From Hofstenia miamia (taxonomy: Eukaryota > Xenacoelomorpha > Acoela > Hofsteniidae), in the NCBI GenBank assembly GCA_900660155.1, contig CABFPE010000021.1, forward strand, positions 1,827,084-1,891,083: 64,000 nt of DNA. Direction: 5' to 3'. The position numbers and the translations under genes are program-made. Below the pieces are notes generated by a model. That model was given only the letters and a program-made list of their open reading frames with translations, made no database searches and was not told the DNA's origin. Shown here piece after piece: positions 1-12,329 of the stretch. Positions within the stretch are counted from its first letter, which is position 1, and each line of letters begins with the position of its first letter.

Positions 1-31
<31 letters not shown>
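1..31. repeat. (TA)n microsatellite at the window edge
   Basis: Pure TA dinucleotide run. It starts at the window edge, so its full length is unknown. Confidence 0.95.
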
Positions 32-35
<4 letters not shown>

Positions 36-1854
36 GTTAGTTTTGAAGCAATGCCAAATCGACAATTATTCAGACCCTAAAGCATATTTCTAGATTGTAT
101 GACTACTGAATCCTGATTGGTTAGGGCAATTGAAAATGTATTACTACTAATCATATGGATTAAGCAGATAATTATAATATTAATCAACGAAATAACTAAC
201 TACATTAATGTAATTGAATTTCAAAATTTCTAAAAAACATTCTGATTGAATGTTCGACGATTATTGTATTTTAATGTTGATTAATAGAAGATAGACATAT
301 GTAAATCCATCTATAAGAAACTTAAATATAGATTTCATGGTTTCATAAGTGGAAATCTTAAACTTATTGAATATTCGATTCTGATTGGTTTTCAGAAAAC
401 TATCATTGCTGGTTACAGCAGTCATATCTAGAATAACAATCAATACGTAAATAAACCAGAAATAGCTTAAATCTGCTTCTGGAAGCTTTCAAAGCAGATT
501 ATTCTTTAATTATGGGAGTATCCGATTCCGATTTTTGTCAAAATGTTCATAGTCCTATATCTCGAAAAGAGCCAATAAATCATTAAAGCGACAAGTATTT
601 TTAAAATCAGCACATGAAAAATTGCCAAAAATGGCTACAACTAAATTCGTCAAAATTTTGTCTACTTGCTCATGTTTCCTGTCTCCGTGCTCAGTACACA
701 GGAGGATAAAATGTGTCATCTCTGCGAGTGGATATGCTACAAAATATTAAATTTCTTGAATAGCATTTAATTTTTGCCCAGAATAGACTTTTATATTACT
801 TAATTAGTATCTTCTGTACTACCCAACTAATGTAACCGATACTGTAAAACCCAATTATAAAACTTTGTTGTTTTACTTTATGGCAGTGTACGCCTAGGGT
901 TAGATTTTTTCTCAGTTTACTTATTATTAATGTATCTTTGATTCTGTATATTTCATTTAGTCATTGATCATGATATATTGCGACAGTCCGGAAACTTATT
1001 AGACACGCCATATATTTTAATACGTAATCATTACTTTTGCCCGAAATGTATTTAATGCAAAAAGTACATTTTGTTTAATAATAATCTTCGTTTTCTTTGC
1101 CTGTTACAATGCCAGTTGTCAATTAAATTTAATCCAGAGACTTTCAAAAACATCACAAAATAATGAGAAATGCAAACTCTTTGCATATTTGTATTAAAAT
1201 AGGGTTTTTTCGTTCAAATTCAATTTTCGCATTTTTCAGTTTCACAATCCATTTCTGCAGCGTTTTATTACATTGAAATGAAATTTTGAAGGGACGTATC
1301 TAAAAGAATAATTAGTGCTGGAATCAAATGTATTTGAAAAAAATATTATATATTCATTATTCTTTTGAGTCTGAAAGTACTAGCAGTAAAGAACATATAA
1401 TCCCTACCTAATTGAAAACAGAAAAAGTATAAGATGTAGGAATCCCATGGAGGAGATAAAATTGCATTAAATAAAGAACAAATCAAAGTGCACAGTAACT
1501 TACAAAATTAAATGGAATTTAAAAATGAAATAAATCCTACAAAAAGCAAACTGATCAGATGGCTTGTACTTTATTATTTGTATGCTTCTAAAGAAAATAA
1601 TTGTACATTATGCTCGGGGTCGAAAGGTCCGTTCCATTGCATAAGCTATTTATACATTTAAACGTTTTAATATACTGGTGATATTAAGCATTGTTCCATA
1701 ATCCGGCTTAAAATTCTATTTTTATAAGAAACGAAAGTTCAATAAAAGGCATTCATATTTGAAATTACTATACCATTTTACACCTTCATACATTATAATC
1801 TATCCTGGTAGCATGTTAAATATAAGTCAACAAAATTTGATGAAAAAGTGCATA

Positions 1855-1857
<3 letters not shown>
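32..1857. other. AT-rich non-coding stretch, nothing recognised
   Basis: I see no exon with convincing splice sites and no bounded element here. The missing 3' exon or exons of the minus-strand MRPL14 gene would be expected at coordinates below 2991. I searched by eye for the conserved C-terminal part of the L14 fold and did not find it, so it probably lies outside the window. Confidence 0.5.

Positions 1858-1891
<34 letters not shown>
1858..1891. repeat. (TA)n microsatellite
   Basis: Perfect TA run of about 34 bases in AT-rich non-coding sequence. Confidence 0.9.
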
Positions 1892-1895
<4 letters not shown>

Positions 1896-2335
1896 TATAT
1901 GCAAAATATACTATTGATTTTTCATAGTCATATCGATACTGCGGTATTTTATGTGAACCAAACCGAACCGACTCTCAAAATGTTTATTCCGCCGGGCACT
2001 AAAAGTTTCCTTGTAATTACACAATTGAACAATATAATTAAATTTCAATATATTCATGAATTCTGATTTATAAGTAATTTTAATTAGTTCTAAACGCAAT
2101 TAAAATATATTGATAATTCAGAAGAATAATTTGTGTAAAATCAATATTGCTTCATTGAAGCGAATAACTACTTTTGTTAAAAAAATTGGAACATTTAGAA
2201 TTCAATATCGTCCGGGTTCATTTTGGAGTTAAAATTGTTGAGCTTGAAAATTCTCGTATTTTAAGACTCCCAGCTACTTGAGACAATCTGTCCCCAAAAC
2301 AAAGTCGTTAATTATTTATCGTTCAAATGAATAAT

Positions 2336-2496
2336 GTGCGTTCAGACGAGAATCTTTTGAACTACGTCAAAAAGATGCAAGCTGTTTGTGCATCAATTTT
2401 AACGATGTGCGTTCAGATGAGCATCTTTTTTATGTATGCTAATTTGAATAAAGTATATCAAATGATATACATCAAAAGGTTCTCGTCTGAACGCAC
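2336..2496. mobile_element. small inverted-repeat element (MITE-like)
   Basis: The left end reads GTGCGTTCAGACGAGAATCT. The right end, read on the other strand, gives GTGCGTTCAGACGAGAACCT, one mismatch in 20 bases. A third, direct copy of the motif (GTGCGTTCAGATGAGCATCT) lies inside near 2407. The whole is about 160 bp with no coding capacity. I could not define a clean target-site duplication, so the superfamily is open. It lies about 0.5 kb beyond the 3' side of the MRPL14 exon. Confidence 0.6.
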
Positions 2497-2990
2497 CTTA
2501 AGAGCACCAAAAGATAAAAGAGTATCCCTCTATCGTTTCCGTTGTCACCCGCATTCGATCACAGTTCCATTGAGGCGATCTCAAACTTTGCAAACGTTGA
2601 TTTAATGGGTTTCAGTGGTGTCTTTACATAAAAAACATGTAAGTTTGCCTTATACTTTCCTGATTACCTGGACACTAGGTATGGAGAGAATTTAAAGCAT
2701 TTTTAAAAGAAAATAATGAAACTTTTCAAGTCTTTCAGGAACGGCAATCCACGCTAGTACACATTTTCAACATTGCATTCGATCACGATATGTTCATACT
2801 TCACGATTCCCAAATTTCATAACAGGTTTGGAGAAAATTATGACAAAAACGGTTAGGACATAGGAATTAAGATTAATTGAGAATATGCACTAAAAACATA
2901 ATAGTTTTGTTTCAGTGCTATACTGTAAAAAACATAATAAAACAATATATTTACAAAATGATTTAGAAAATAACGAATATTAAAATGTAC

Positions 2991-3203
2991 CTTTTGACCC
3001 CTAACTGCTAAAAGCATCACGTCACCAGTTTTCCCTCTCATTTTACTACGCTGAGGGCGATGAATGCTAATTACTTTGGGAGGACGATGGTAGGGTAAAG
3101 TAGCCATTTCTGAATTGTCTACTAAGCGAATTCGAGATAGCATTTGCAAATACATTCGATTGCTGCTTGTATGTATTGATCGAAAATATATAGAACCTAA
3201 CAT
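2991..3203 (-). CDS. MRPL14: mitochondrial large-subunit ribosomal protein L14 (uL14m), 5' coding exon
   Basis: This exon encodes the N-terminal half of the mitochondrial uL14 protein, a component of the large mitoribosomal subunit. The translation begins MLGSIYFRSIHTSSN, a basic, Ser-rich stretch compatible with a mitochondrial targeting peptide. It runs on into LSRIRLVDNSEMATLPYHRP, then GKTGDVMLLAVRGQK. These match the human MRPL14 pattern of R-V-V-D-N-S, then P-Y-H-R, then G-K-V-G-D-x-I-L-L-A-I-x-G-Q-K-K. The exon ends at a GT donor directly after the codons for RGQK (GT at 2990-2989 on the minus strand). A possible acceptor (catgttttag) lies one base upstream of the ATG, so a 5'UTR or leader exon is possible. 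The second half of the protein is not visible in the window, so the gene is partial here. The family call is firm; the start codon is less so. Confidence 0.85.
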
Positions 3204-3719
3204 TCTAAAACATGAAATATTTACGTGAATGTTCTTTCGTTATTATATTAGAATACATTTTACTGGATTTCAAATTTTCTCAAACATATTTAATATAAGA
3301 ATGCTGAAATTTTTATACATATAGCTTCCCTTTTTGCTGTCATTGAAAAATAATTAATAAGTGCTTCATACTGCATGGAAATCGCTACGAGAGGTAAGGC
3401 TATCCAATTTCCTAAACTATGTTAAGAAATCTGTAATAGAAGAACAAAAATCATTCGTCCATTTACCTATTATTAATAAGCAAATAAATACGCTTTTTAC
3501 CTATAAGTTCATATAAGTAAGATTTATAGTGGAGAAGAATAAAGATGTCAATAAATAATACATTCTATGATGGCATCCAAAATACAATTCAAGTTTAAAA
3601 AACTTAATAAGCTGTGAACTAAAGATATATAAAAGCAATGAAACCCCCAATTCTGATGTTTCACATGGAGGAAGGAGCGACATCAATCAACATGGACATG
3701 TGTCATTGCGTCTCAGCAA

Positions 3720-4200
3720 TGCTAATTCCTCGCTCTTTGCCCTCTTCCGCAATGCTAACTTTAATCCCCCTCTGCTGTGAAACTCTTTGTTCAAGTCCAT
3801 TCTCTTAGATTCTCCCTGTTGGTGGCCTTCTCGTGCCTTATTTCACTAAATGGAAGTGTTGCAGAAGCGTGCTTTCAAATCAATCTCTCCCTTGCCATAC
3901 AAAGACGCTCTTCTCAAATTCTCCACTCCCCCGTTGTCGCTCTACCTCCATGCCTGTGATCTTCTCATGTTCAATCATTTGCTCACTCGCAAATTGGACC
4001 ATGATCTAATTCCCGCTCCACTCACTTTGATTAATCGTCGCACCAAAAAACATCGCAACCTTCACTCGTTTTCAATCGTGCTTGTGATACTGCTAATTAC
4101 ATCTTCACTCTTAACCCTCAACAGCCATTGATTTGCTTCCTGGCCACCGAGCTTCAAGAATTTTTTGTTGTTTTTCCTCTTTGCAGACTGTCCGCTTTTA
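3720..4200 (+). mobile_element. LINE (non-LTR retrotransposon) remnant, C-terminal end of reverse transcriptase
   Basis: Short overlapping reading frames on the plus strand give MEVLQKRAFKSISPLPYKDA, then CDLLMFNHLLTRKLDHDLIP, then INRRTKKHRN. This order is typical of the region C-terminal to the RT thumb in CR1/Jockey-like LINEs (L-E-x-V-Q-K-R-A-x-R-x-I, then a Cys/Leu helix, then a basic tail). The frame changes several times and no catalytic core is present, so this is a 5'-truncated, decayed copy. The segment is richer in C and T than its surroundings. A short TTA repeat at about 4219 may be the 3' tail. The clade is uncertain. Confidence 0.6.
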
Positions 4201-5664
4201 GCGGCCAATAAATTCAAATGTTATTATTATTACATCAAAAAGTGTAAGATCTTGGTTAGCATTTGCCAGGTCGTAATGCGTATTGGACAATATTACAGCT
4301 ACAGATTTAGTATAACAATTGACAACTTAAAGTTGTTTGTCAAAATAGCTATTTGTATCAAAATAAAAATCATTGGGTTAAAAATAATAGACGAAAATAT
4401 CCTTTGTTGGTGCCAACATGTAAGCCAACTTCAAACATAAAAGTCAGCAAGAACTTTGAAAACATAAAAGTAGTTTTTGTTCTGAAATATTTTCCATAAT
4501 TTTTCCCATTCAATAAAAGCAAACTGCATTGCAAAATGAGTTATCAAAGATTAAATATTCGAATTTCATTTTTAATTTTTTCAATGCACATTTTTGCTGG
4601 ACAAATGTTCCAAAAAGTAGAATTCTTACGGAGTTTGCAATCATCAGCTAAAGAATTGTTTTCAAAATTGACATAGTTGATATTTGATAAAATCGCTTAT
4701 CAATTGATAGAAAAAATAATTTCTATTCAAGAATTAATGATTTCTAGTTTCCATAGCAAATGCATTTAAATCTCATTAGCATAATTCTGAATTTCCGTTG
4801 ACGTTTTCCACTATTATCTTCTTTGAAGCAGACGGGATGACTGCTGTTATTTAGAATGATCTTAGATGGTCTCAAGGGTTATAGAAAGTTTGAAAATTTA
4901 CTTAGAAGCAGCTTAGTTCACTGAATTGCAGTTGAATTTTCTCAAGTAACGTTTTATAGAGTTTTAGCTTACCTTCATTATCCATTTATTTATTTCAGCG
5001 AAATTATATTAATACATATTTTCTGATTTTGAGGTCATTAACTGCAACTTAAATCAATTTATTGTAGATATGACATGCAACTTTGGACCAAAAATTGAGG
5101 TATGAGTATATTTTGAAAACAACAGTGTCTACGCTAATCAATATTTAACATTCAATAATTAAGAAATTGAATCTAAGTTTGCATATTTAAAATTTTGTAC
5201 ATAACCAAAACAATGGAAAAACGTATTAAAATGTCTGACATCGCAAATAATAGTTTTAGTGATGGAGGATAAAACTGAAGGTTTTCAATTGGCGCTTGAA
5301 TTTGCTTTGTGAAATATAATAACTCATTAATTTTTTGATCATTTATCTTTGTTAAAGTGCCCCAATTTATGGATGCATTAAAAATTCAAAAAATATTTGT
5401 TGATGATGAATATTTGAAATAAAATTCAACTTAGCTCTTGTACGATTTTCGTAAATATGTTCATTCTTATAGCATTTACAAACAACCAAATTTTATAATT
5501 CTAAAAGTGGAAAATGCAAAGTCTGAATTTTTGTAATGGAAATGTAGCATTTCAATGAAACTTTCCTATTTTTGAAATACTGACAGGAATTATATCTAGA
5601 ATAGTTTTTTAATGCATTCAGATGTCATCAATAACCTAGTGCTAAAAATTTAAGTTGAATATAC

Positions 5665-5670
<6 letters not shown>

Positions 5671-5705
<35 letters not shown>
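5671..5705. repeat. (TA)n microsatellite followed by a short TG tract
   Basis: TA run of about 35 bases, continued by TGTGTGTGTG. Confidence 0.9.
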
Positions 5706-5715
<10 letters not shown>

Positions 5716-6328
5716 TTATAATAATACTGAAAATGCAATTCTGACTAAAGTGCAAAAGGTAAAAAATGCCTGCTCTTGACTTCAATTTTATTTAACACGC
5801 ATTTTGAATATATTTATAGTCCACCATTATTCATTAGAGTGTACATATTTAGAAAGCCTCAGAAATTTGAAAGAAGCTTATTTGGAATGAATCGTTATTT
5901 CTCTAGGTGTAATAGGCATTTGCAAATAACGATGTAGACAAATATGTTGTGGCTGTAAAACAATGCCAAATGTCACAAAACTAATTTGATTACAAAAATA
6001 ATGATTGATTTTCATCTATAATCACCTCGTAATTTTTTAATTAATTCCATTATCTATCAATTTTATGCTATTTCTTTCCTCAATTTGACGCAATTTAGTA
6101 AATGCGTGCAGCAATAAATAACGCCTAATTTCATTTTGGAATAATCCAAGAGACAGAGCATTTCTCATGTACACTAAATTCATTTATTGGTGTATTCATT
6201 TTATTAAAAAATAAATTTCAGAATTATTGCAATGGGATTTACTATGTTTTGTAAAGGGAAATATTCATTAAATTTTCTAAGTGGATTTATGCTATATTTA
6301 AATACATAGAAATTTAAAGCTTTGAAGT

Positions 6329-6332
<4 letters not shown>

Positions 6333-6373
<41 letters not shown>
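6333..6373. repeat. (TA)n microsatellite
   Basis: TA run of about 40 bases. Confidence 0.9.
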
Positions 6374-6376
<3 letters not shown>

Positions 6377-7783
6377 TTGCATGAAAAATTTATTGAATTG
6401 TATCATATAATTGCCTTTTTAATAATAAAATAAGTATCAATTCTAATAATCAAAATGATTTAATTCTTGTTTATTGTTTCAAATGACAGGTGTTTTTAAA
6501 TATAAATCATTTTATTATAATGAGCAATTCCATAAAATAAATAATTACATGTTTTTTATTTTGACGCATTTTAGTGTCCTTCCAAAACAAATTACGTACA
6601 ATGCAAAATTTTATACTTTACATGCAATGTTGAAAAATTAATAAGAAGGCTGTCCCATAGATGTTGTTCATCCTATTGTTAAATAACATAATTACTAATT
6701 TGTCCATTTTCAAAAATATATTTATTCATGAGCTACTTTATTGTAAATTAGAAATAAGCTTATGATCATATTTGCTACTTACCAATGAATCTGAAAGGGA
6801 GCTAAGTGAAATCTGAACTTTGCTAGTAACCAAATTATATCTAAAAAATTAATGAATATTATGTTTCAGGATGCCCGTCTGTTTCTATCAGCCGTCCTAT
6901 TTAACTAGTTTTCATGATAATTACGAGATGTCTGTCTGCATTTCTGCCTGCCTGATCCAGTTATTTATTTGTTTGTCATGATAAATTCAATGTGATAAAA
7001 ATAGTTTAGAAGTATCATCTTCCATAATACGTACAAATTACCCTCAATTGCAAATATTGATCTATTTTGTTTGAAGTACTAATTTTAATAAAACATTGAC
7101 AATTTTGTTGTGTTGATAGACTGCAAAAAAAGTCCAAATTTTTTAAAAATCTTAAAAAATATGTTGATCTCTCATAACTCAAGAACTAATAAAATATCCA
7201 AACTCTCAAATGTCTCTTTCATTTAAGGAGACGAAATCTAACGAATTGGTGGTCCATCAATAGAAAAGATATTGTTGAGATTAATTGTTGGAACCATGGA
7301 CTTTAGACCTCTTTATTCGTTGCATTGTACATATGAAGAGAACTTAAATGTTTAAAAAACGGGCTTTTCATCGAAAAAGTAATACTTTGAAAAACTTTTG
7401 ATAAAGAAACAATTTTTATCACAAATGTTCAACAAAGGATTTATCAATATGCCAAAGTCGAAAAATGTTTGAAAATGTGGAAAAAGGGTTTTAGGGTTCG
7501 TTTGCTAAAACTAATGATTTTCTAAGCTTACTGAATCACAAGTTATGTTCGCTTATCAGTAGCAACTGTTAGTTGCAGTTTATTAAATTTCAGTCCTTTG
7601 ATATTTATAGATGCTCTTGAAACAATGAATTCAATGTGAAAACATGAAACTGAAATTTCTTTATATCACTGAGTATTTATTATAAGTTTTTGCATAACAT
7701 TAAATAATATATTTAAGAATTTTTGCATACAATGAGTCAAATTACTTATAAAATATACTCTAAGTAATTATACTCAATTTTAG

Positions 7784-8018
7784 TGTCCATCTTTTGGCTA
7801 TGGCTCATTCCTGCATGAATCCACTCATCTTCTACAACATGAACAATCAATACAAGTATCGATTTCGAAAAGTTTTCTGTGTGATTATTCCTCTTTTGAA
7901 GATGGAAAAGCCTGGAACAGGTGCATCATCCCAACAGAACTATACTGCCATTACAAGAACAACATATAGTATGAGTCAAAATAGCAAGTTTGTAGAAGAA
8001 CCATCGGTTTATCATTAA
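7784..8018 (+). CDS. class A (rhodopsin-like) GPCR, last coding exon: TM7, helix 8 and cytoplasmic tail
   Basis: The exon follows a good acceptor (pyrimidine-rich tract ending TTTTAG at 7783) and opens with one base completing a split codon. It reads VHLLAMAHSCMNPLIFYNMN, then NQYKYRFRKVFCV. This is the transmembrane-7 signature of rhodopsin-family receptors: a small-residue/His-Ser-Cys segment, N-P-L-I-F in the place of NPxxY (Tyr replaced by Phe), then the polar and basic helix 8. The Ala-Met-x-H-S-C-x-N-P pattern is commonest in peptide receptors of the neuropeptide Y/tachykinin group, which is the best guess for the ligand class. A tail of about 40 residues rich in Ser and Thr (possible phosphorylation sites) ends at the TAA at 8016-8018. 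Upstream exons were not recognised, so the ligand cannot be named. Confidence 0.75.
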
Positions 8019-11000
8019 TGCTAAAAAATGAGCGTTAGTAATAGCAATACACCGAAATCAATTCATTTAGAAAAAGCAATTTGAAAATTTTTCAATTCCC
8101 TCATTTAATGTTTAGTGTTTTGTCAATTATTGCCTCACAAATTTACAAACATTTTGCCAAAATTCACAACTAAGTAATATACTCAAATTTAGTTTTTGTA
8201 TTAGAATGTGTGATAATCCGATTTGACAGGGCGTAATGTTAAAAAATTTTGTTTTGTTTTAGACTTAATTGTTTAAATGTGTTTAAGGAATTGTATTTGC
8301 ATGATAGTGATGATGCATTATATTAAAGACTTATGTTATGTTGTCGACATATTCAATTACTTGAATTCACTGCTTCTTATTTAAGTTTAATGGATTGATT
8401 GGTGTAATCTGGCGAATCCATTATCTTACATTCTAGTAGCAGTATTAAAATAAAAATCATTGATGTTGAAAAAGCAAATCTGTGTCAATGCTTTATAAAT
8501 TGGCAAGCTTCTAAATGAAATGATGGTATATTATTTATAGGTTAAGAAAATTTATTTATCCAATTGTGTAGCCAGAAAATGAATGCATAATTGCATGCTT
8601 TAAATTTTAATCACTTTGAAAATACATTTGTAAATATCACGATATCAAATTTAATTTTTAAACTCATCACTTACGGATGAAGAACTATCAAAAAATTAGT
8701 GATTTTGATGAAAGTTCTTGTGATTATGACTGGGTTCATGATACACTACAGAGCTTTGCGAGTGTTAAAAGTGTAATTGTAAGGTAAAAATCACACAAGG
8801 GAAATACATACAGATAGATCAAATAGACATTGAATTATCAAAATTATCTTAGAAAAAATGATATTTAATAATTTAATAAAATTTAATAAAACATGATAAT
8901 AATAATTATTGATAAAATTTAATAAAACATGATAATAATAATTATTGACATAGAGTGAGGTCTAGATAACATTTCCCATACAATAAACATTATAATAAAG
9001 CTTATTTTAGCATTTGAATATCGCTATTTTTTCATATAGATGTAGGTATAAACATAAATAGCAACAAACGTATTGCTCTTCATTAGTCATTAATCACTGA
9101 GGTTACACATAACATTGAAATGATTGCTTACATGATGCATTGAAGACTTATCTTAATGGTGTGTTAATGCTCACTTCTATGTATGGAAAAATTGTTTGCA
9201 GATATAATTACCTTGCATAATCTGTCTAAAGGTTCTGAGTTTAATATAAAATTGACAAGAATACGTTGCCGTTGTGATTCTGCTGAAGGCAGCAATCGTT
9301 GATAGCCTTCTGATTCTTAAGCAAAGTCTTCCATCCGTTCGTGATTATGAACGTTATCACTTATCAATAACACATGTGTTTATTTTTGGTTGAATGCAGA
9401 CGTCGTTATTGGAATACATTAAGCCTTATAATTCTTCAAATAAAATTTTCCATCCGTTCGTGATTATGACACAATGTGATAATTTCATGTTACCATATCC
9501 ATCTATTTTATTCAACACAAACAAAATTGTTATTGACCTTTTGCTTAATTTTATATAGATTTATAATATCATGTTTATGAGACTTAACAAATATTCGTAA
9601 ATGAAATATTACTACGTCAATTTACTGAAAATTTTGCATAGACGATTGTGTGCAGTTCTTCAAAGGCTCGAATTTTGTTACCTTATTGAAATAAATCATG
9701 AATCGTTTGAAAAGTGATGCGGACACAATGGTTCCTTAATAATTAAGTTGAAATCTATTATGATGCTTCTTTAAGTATTAGCTTAATAAGCTAGTTGAAG
9801 CTTCATAGATTTCAAAATTGCCATTGAAAAAATAATATTCCGCCTCCTGTTAATGAGTAAAACAATATCACTAAGGTTTTAAACACTGGGGTGGTATGCA
9901 AACACCCTAATCCGTGCCATTCCTTCTAAAACTGGATTTTCCGGATCACCACTCCTCTCAATTCCGTATTCATTCTTCCAAATTCTAGATCATGTCTGTT
10001 TCATGCCTGAATTTTAAAGAAGTATTTTATAAACCTAAGCCCTAACATAAGCCTAAAATAGACTATTCGTGAACCTAGGACCTCAACTCTAACCGAGTTA
10101 AGCTCTAACCTATGTCACAAATGGATTTTTTCTAGACCTAAACTTAGACGTTAGAATGAGCATATATGAAAATAGATAGAATAATAATGGTAAAATAACC
10201 TGCAAAAATATACAAAGGTGTCAAACTTTTCCCTGAAGAATCAGGTTTGACCTATTAGACTTATCCCAGAAATCAAAACACCCTAGGGGTTTCAGGTAAG
10301 GGCTAGAGCCATTGATCTCTAATAGCTTGATATTTGTATTGTGAATAACCAAACGGGAAAATGAAAATGAGGGAAGAGTGAACTGACAAATTCTTCTTTG
10401 AGATTACCTTTTGACATTGACTATTGAAGTGACCTTCGACTCAGTATTAAATAGAGGAAGAATAGAAATTTCGAATGGTGCATTCATCCTATTGTATAAA
10501 ATGAAAAATTTGAAAAATTTAGTTGCCATGAAACCATGTTTCATTTCAAAAAAAAACCTCCATAACTTTTAAATGATTCATAGAGTTGGGTCTTGGCTCT
10601 GAACTTTTAAATCTACATTTTCAAGAACATTCAGATACCGGGTCTAATATTCATCCAACCGTCGACCCATAAAGGCCCTATTGCGTTACTGACTTTTGCG
10701 TTCTAGAAAAATCATTGTCGAAATTATTTCGTCAAAAGCTTGAATTCCATCAAGAAAGTGAACTTAAGTATGCTTTTTAACAAATTACTGTGAAGCCTAT
10801 CTCAAAAAATATACAACACTATATGTAATGCTGACTATTATCAAAGACATTGCTGAATTCTTGAATGTGAAGAACAACTTTTTACATATTTTGACAGAAT
10901 GAAATACATGCAACAATAAGATACATTTTCTCTTAATTTCTAGACATGAGGACGTAAGCACTATCGAATGTATAAATGCTCTTAAATAGAAAGGCTTTAT

Positions 11001-11046
11001 TAATGCCTAGCTCTTCAAAAGCAAACGAAATTTTTGATGTTTTCAT
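8019..11046. other. non-coding stretch downstream of the GPCR exon, with small repeats
   Basis: The 3'UTR of the GPCR gene is probably at the left. A 37-bp unit rich in AATAATAATT is present twice in tandem at about 8872-8948. A 20-base phrase (CCATCCGTTCGTGATTATGA) occurs twice, near 9331 and 9450. Between 10020 and 10120 there are degenerate CCTAA-like words. I see no exon. Confidence 0.5.
8449..8454 (+). terminator. possible polyadenylation signal of the GPCR gene
   Basis: AATAAA about 430 bases after the GPCR stop codon. In sequence this AT-rich such hexamers are frequent, so the call is tentative. Confidence 0.3.
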
Positions 11047-11050
11047 TTAA

Positions 11051-11265
11051 CACTAGAAGCACCAAATGTGTCAAAATTGGCTCAAATTATAATTTTGTTT
11101 ATTTGCGTATGCATTCATTAAAACCAACAGCATGTATATACACCTCCAAAAATATCGATAATCTATTTAAATTTCCATAAATAAAAATTTTTTCATACTT
11201 TACATAACTTTTAATTGAAATGCAACATGTAAAATGAATCTCAAGGAGAAATGGTACTTCTAGTG
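11051..11265. mobile_element. piggyBac-type non-autonomous element (MITE), 215 bp
   Basis: The left end CACTAGAAGCACCAAATG and the right end (read inward) CACTAGAAGTACCATTTC are near-perfect inverted repeats. Both are flanked outward by TTAA (11047-11050 and 11266-11269), the target duplication made by piggyBac transposases. The interior is AT-rich and does not code for a transposase. The preserved ends and TSD suggest moderate age. Confidence 0.85.
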
Positions 11266-11899
11266 TTAACACATGGACACCACGTAGTATCAATCCTCTG
11301 AATTCTAGACCAACTTCTGTTATCCATATGTTGTCACCAACCCTCGAGAAAATTCTTAGTAAGTAACTGCGAATATATGAATGACTACATTACCTTTGTA
11401 TACATACGTTTAAAGTTTAGTTGAAAGAAATCAATTGTCTACCAATGTTTTACTATCAAATGTTTGTGAATAGTCAGGAACAATCGATTATAATTGGCTA
11501 AGATAAATCGATGCAGCTCTCATTCTGTGCCTTTTTTCATAAACGATTTGAAATTACATTAGGGAATTTTATGTGCCGACGTCAATACACATTATGGTTG
11601 CTTGCTCTAGAAAAAATTCGAAAATCTGATGCACCCTATTTTCCGTGAATGTAAACGCTTCAATAAATATTTATAGTCTCTGAACATGTTAAGTGATGTT
11701 GATTGTTCTATTGTTCTTATGATACTACAGGGATTCAAAGTGAATAAAGCGCAAAAGAAGGATTTAGTTACAAATACAGCCCTGTTGATTTTTTGCCATC
11801 CAACAAATTTGGGGCAATAAGATATAGCATGTAGCTTTTGGAGCGAGAATTTTTTGAAAGGGGAATTTGAGGCTGCAGAACTTAAAGCTTGGGGCAATA

Positions 11900-12137
11900 T
11901 GGGGCCAATTTCAGCACGTTAAATGGGACAGGGCACTAAGTCTGTAGGCGGGGGAGGGCAAATCACAATTACTCTGCTCCACTTCCATCTCTGATTCAGA
12001 ATCAATATCTTCAAGGCCATCAACGGTAACGTCTGATGCAGCTGCAAGGATACGCCGAGTTTGGCCCCGGCTTAGGGTTTTGTAGCCGGGACCGAGCTTG
12101 CCCAAAGTTTTTGGCCCATGTCCATCCCTGTATATAA
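11900..12137 (-). mobile_element. fragment of a hAT-type element, one end preserved
   Basis: Read on the minus strand from 12137, the sequence starts CAGGGATGGACATGGGCC, a typical hAT terminal inverted repeat. It is shared in part with the bounded element at 17637-18019 (CAGAGATGGACATGGGC). A short minus-strand reading frame containing the acidic phrase DGLEDIDSESEMEVEQ follows. I could not find the opposite end or a matching 8-bp target duplication, so the element is probably truncated. Confidence 0.45.
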
Positions 12138-12294
12138 CAAATGGTATTACTATTAGTGGTCAAATCTTACCACTTTGGCAATTTCAGGTTTGCAAACGAA
12201 TAATATGCTATCAAACGCTTTGCTAAAATTGGCTCATAGTTGGCATTTAATATGAGATCAAAGAATGAAAATGGTCTAATCTGACTACTTCGGC

Positions 12295-12307
12295 TTTCTA
12301 GTGTTAA
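12295..12307. mobile_element. single piggyBac-type terminus with TTAA
   Basis: The sequence ends CTTTCTAGTG followed by TTAA at about 12304-12307. Read from the TTAA inward it gives CACTAGAAAGCCGAAG, close to the ends at 11051 and 38878. No matching left end was found, so it is either a solo terminus or a decayed MITE reaching left. Confidence 0.4.
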
Positions 12308-12329
12308 CTGATCGGACGCAATTTGTACA

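Larger units (their letters stand above)
4250..7783. other. AT-rich non-coding stretch upstream of the GPCR exon, with two (TA)n tracts
   Basis: I found no exon here that I can support, although earlier exons of the plus-strand GPCR gene may lie in or before this stretch. TA microsatellites occur at about 5671-5705 and 6333-6373. Confidence 0.5.

Noticed and set aside
10020-10120. Interstitial telomere-like CCTAA words
   Set aside because: The words are irregular and interrupted; no tandem (CCCTAA)n array is present.
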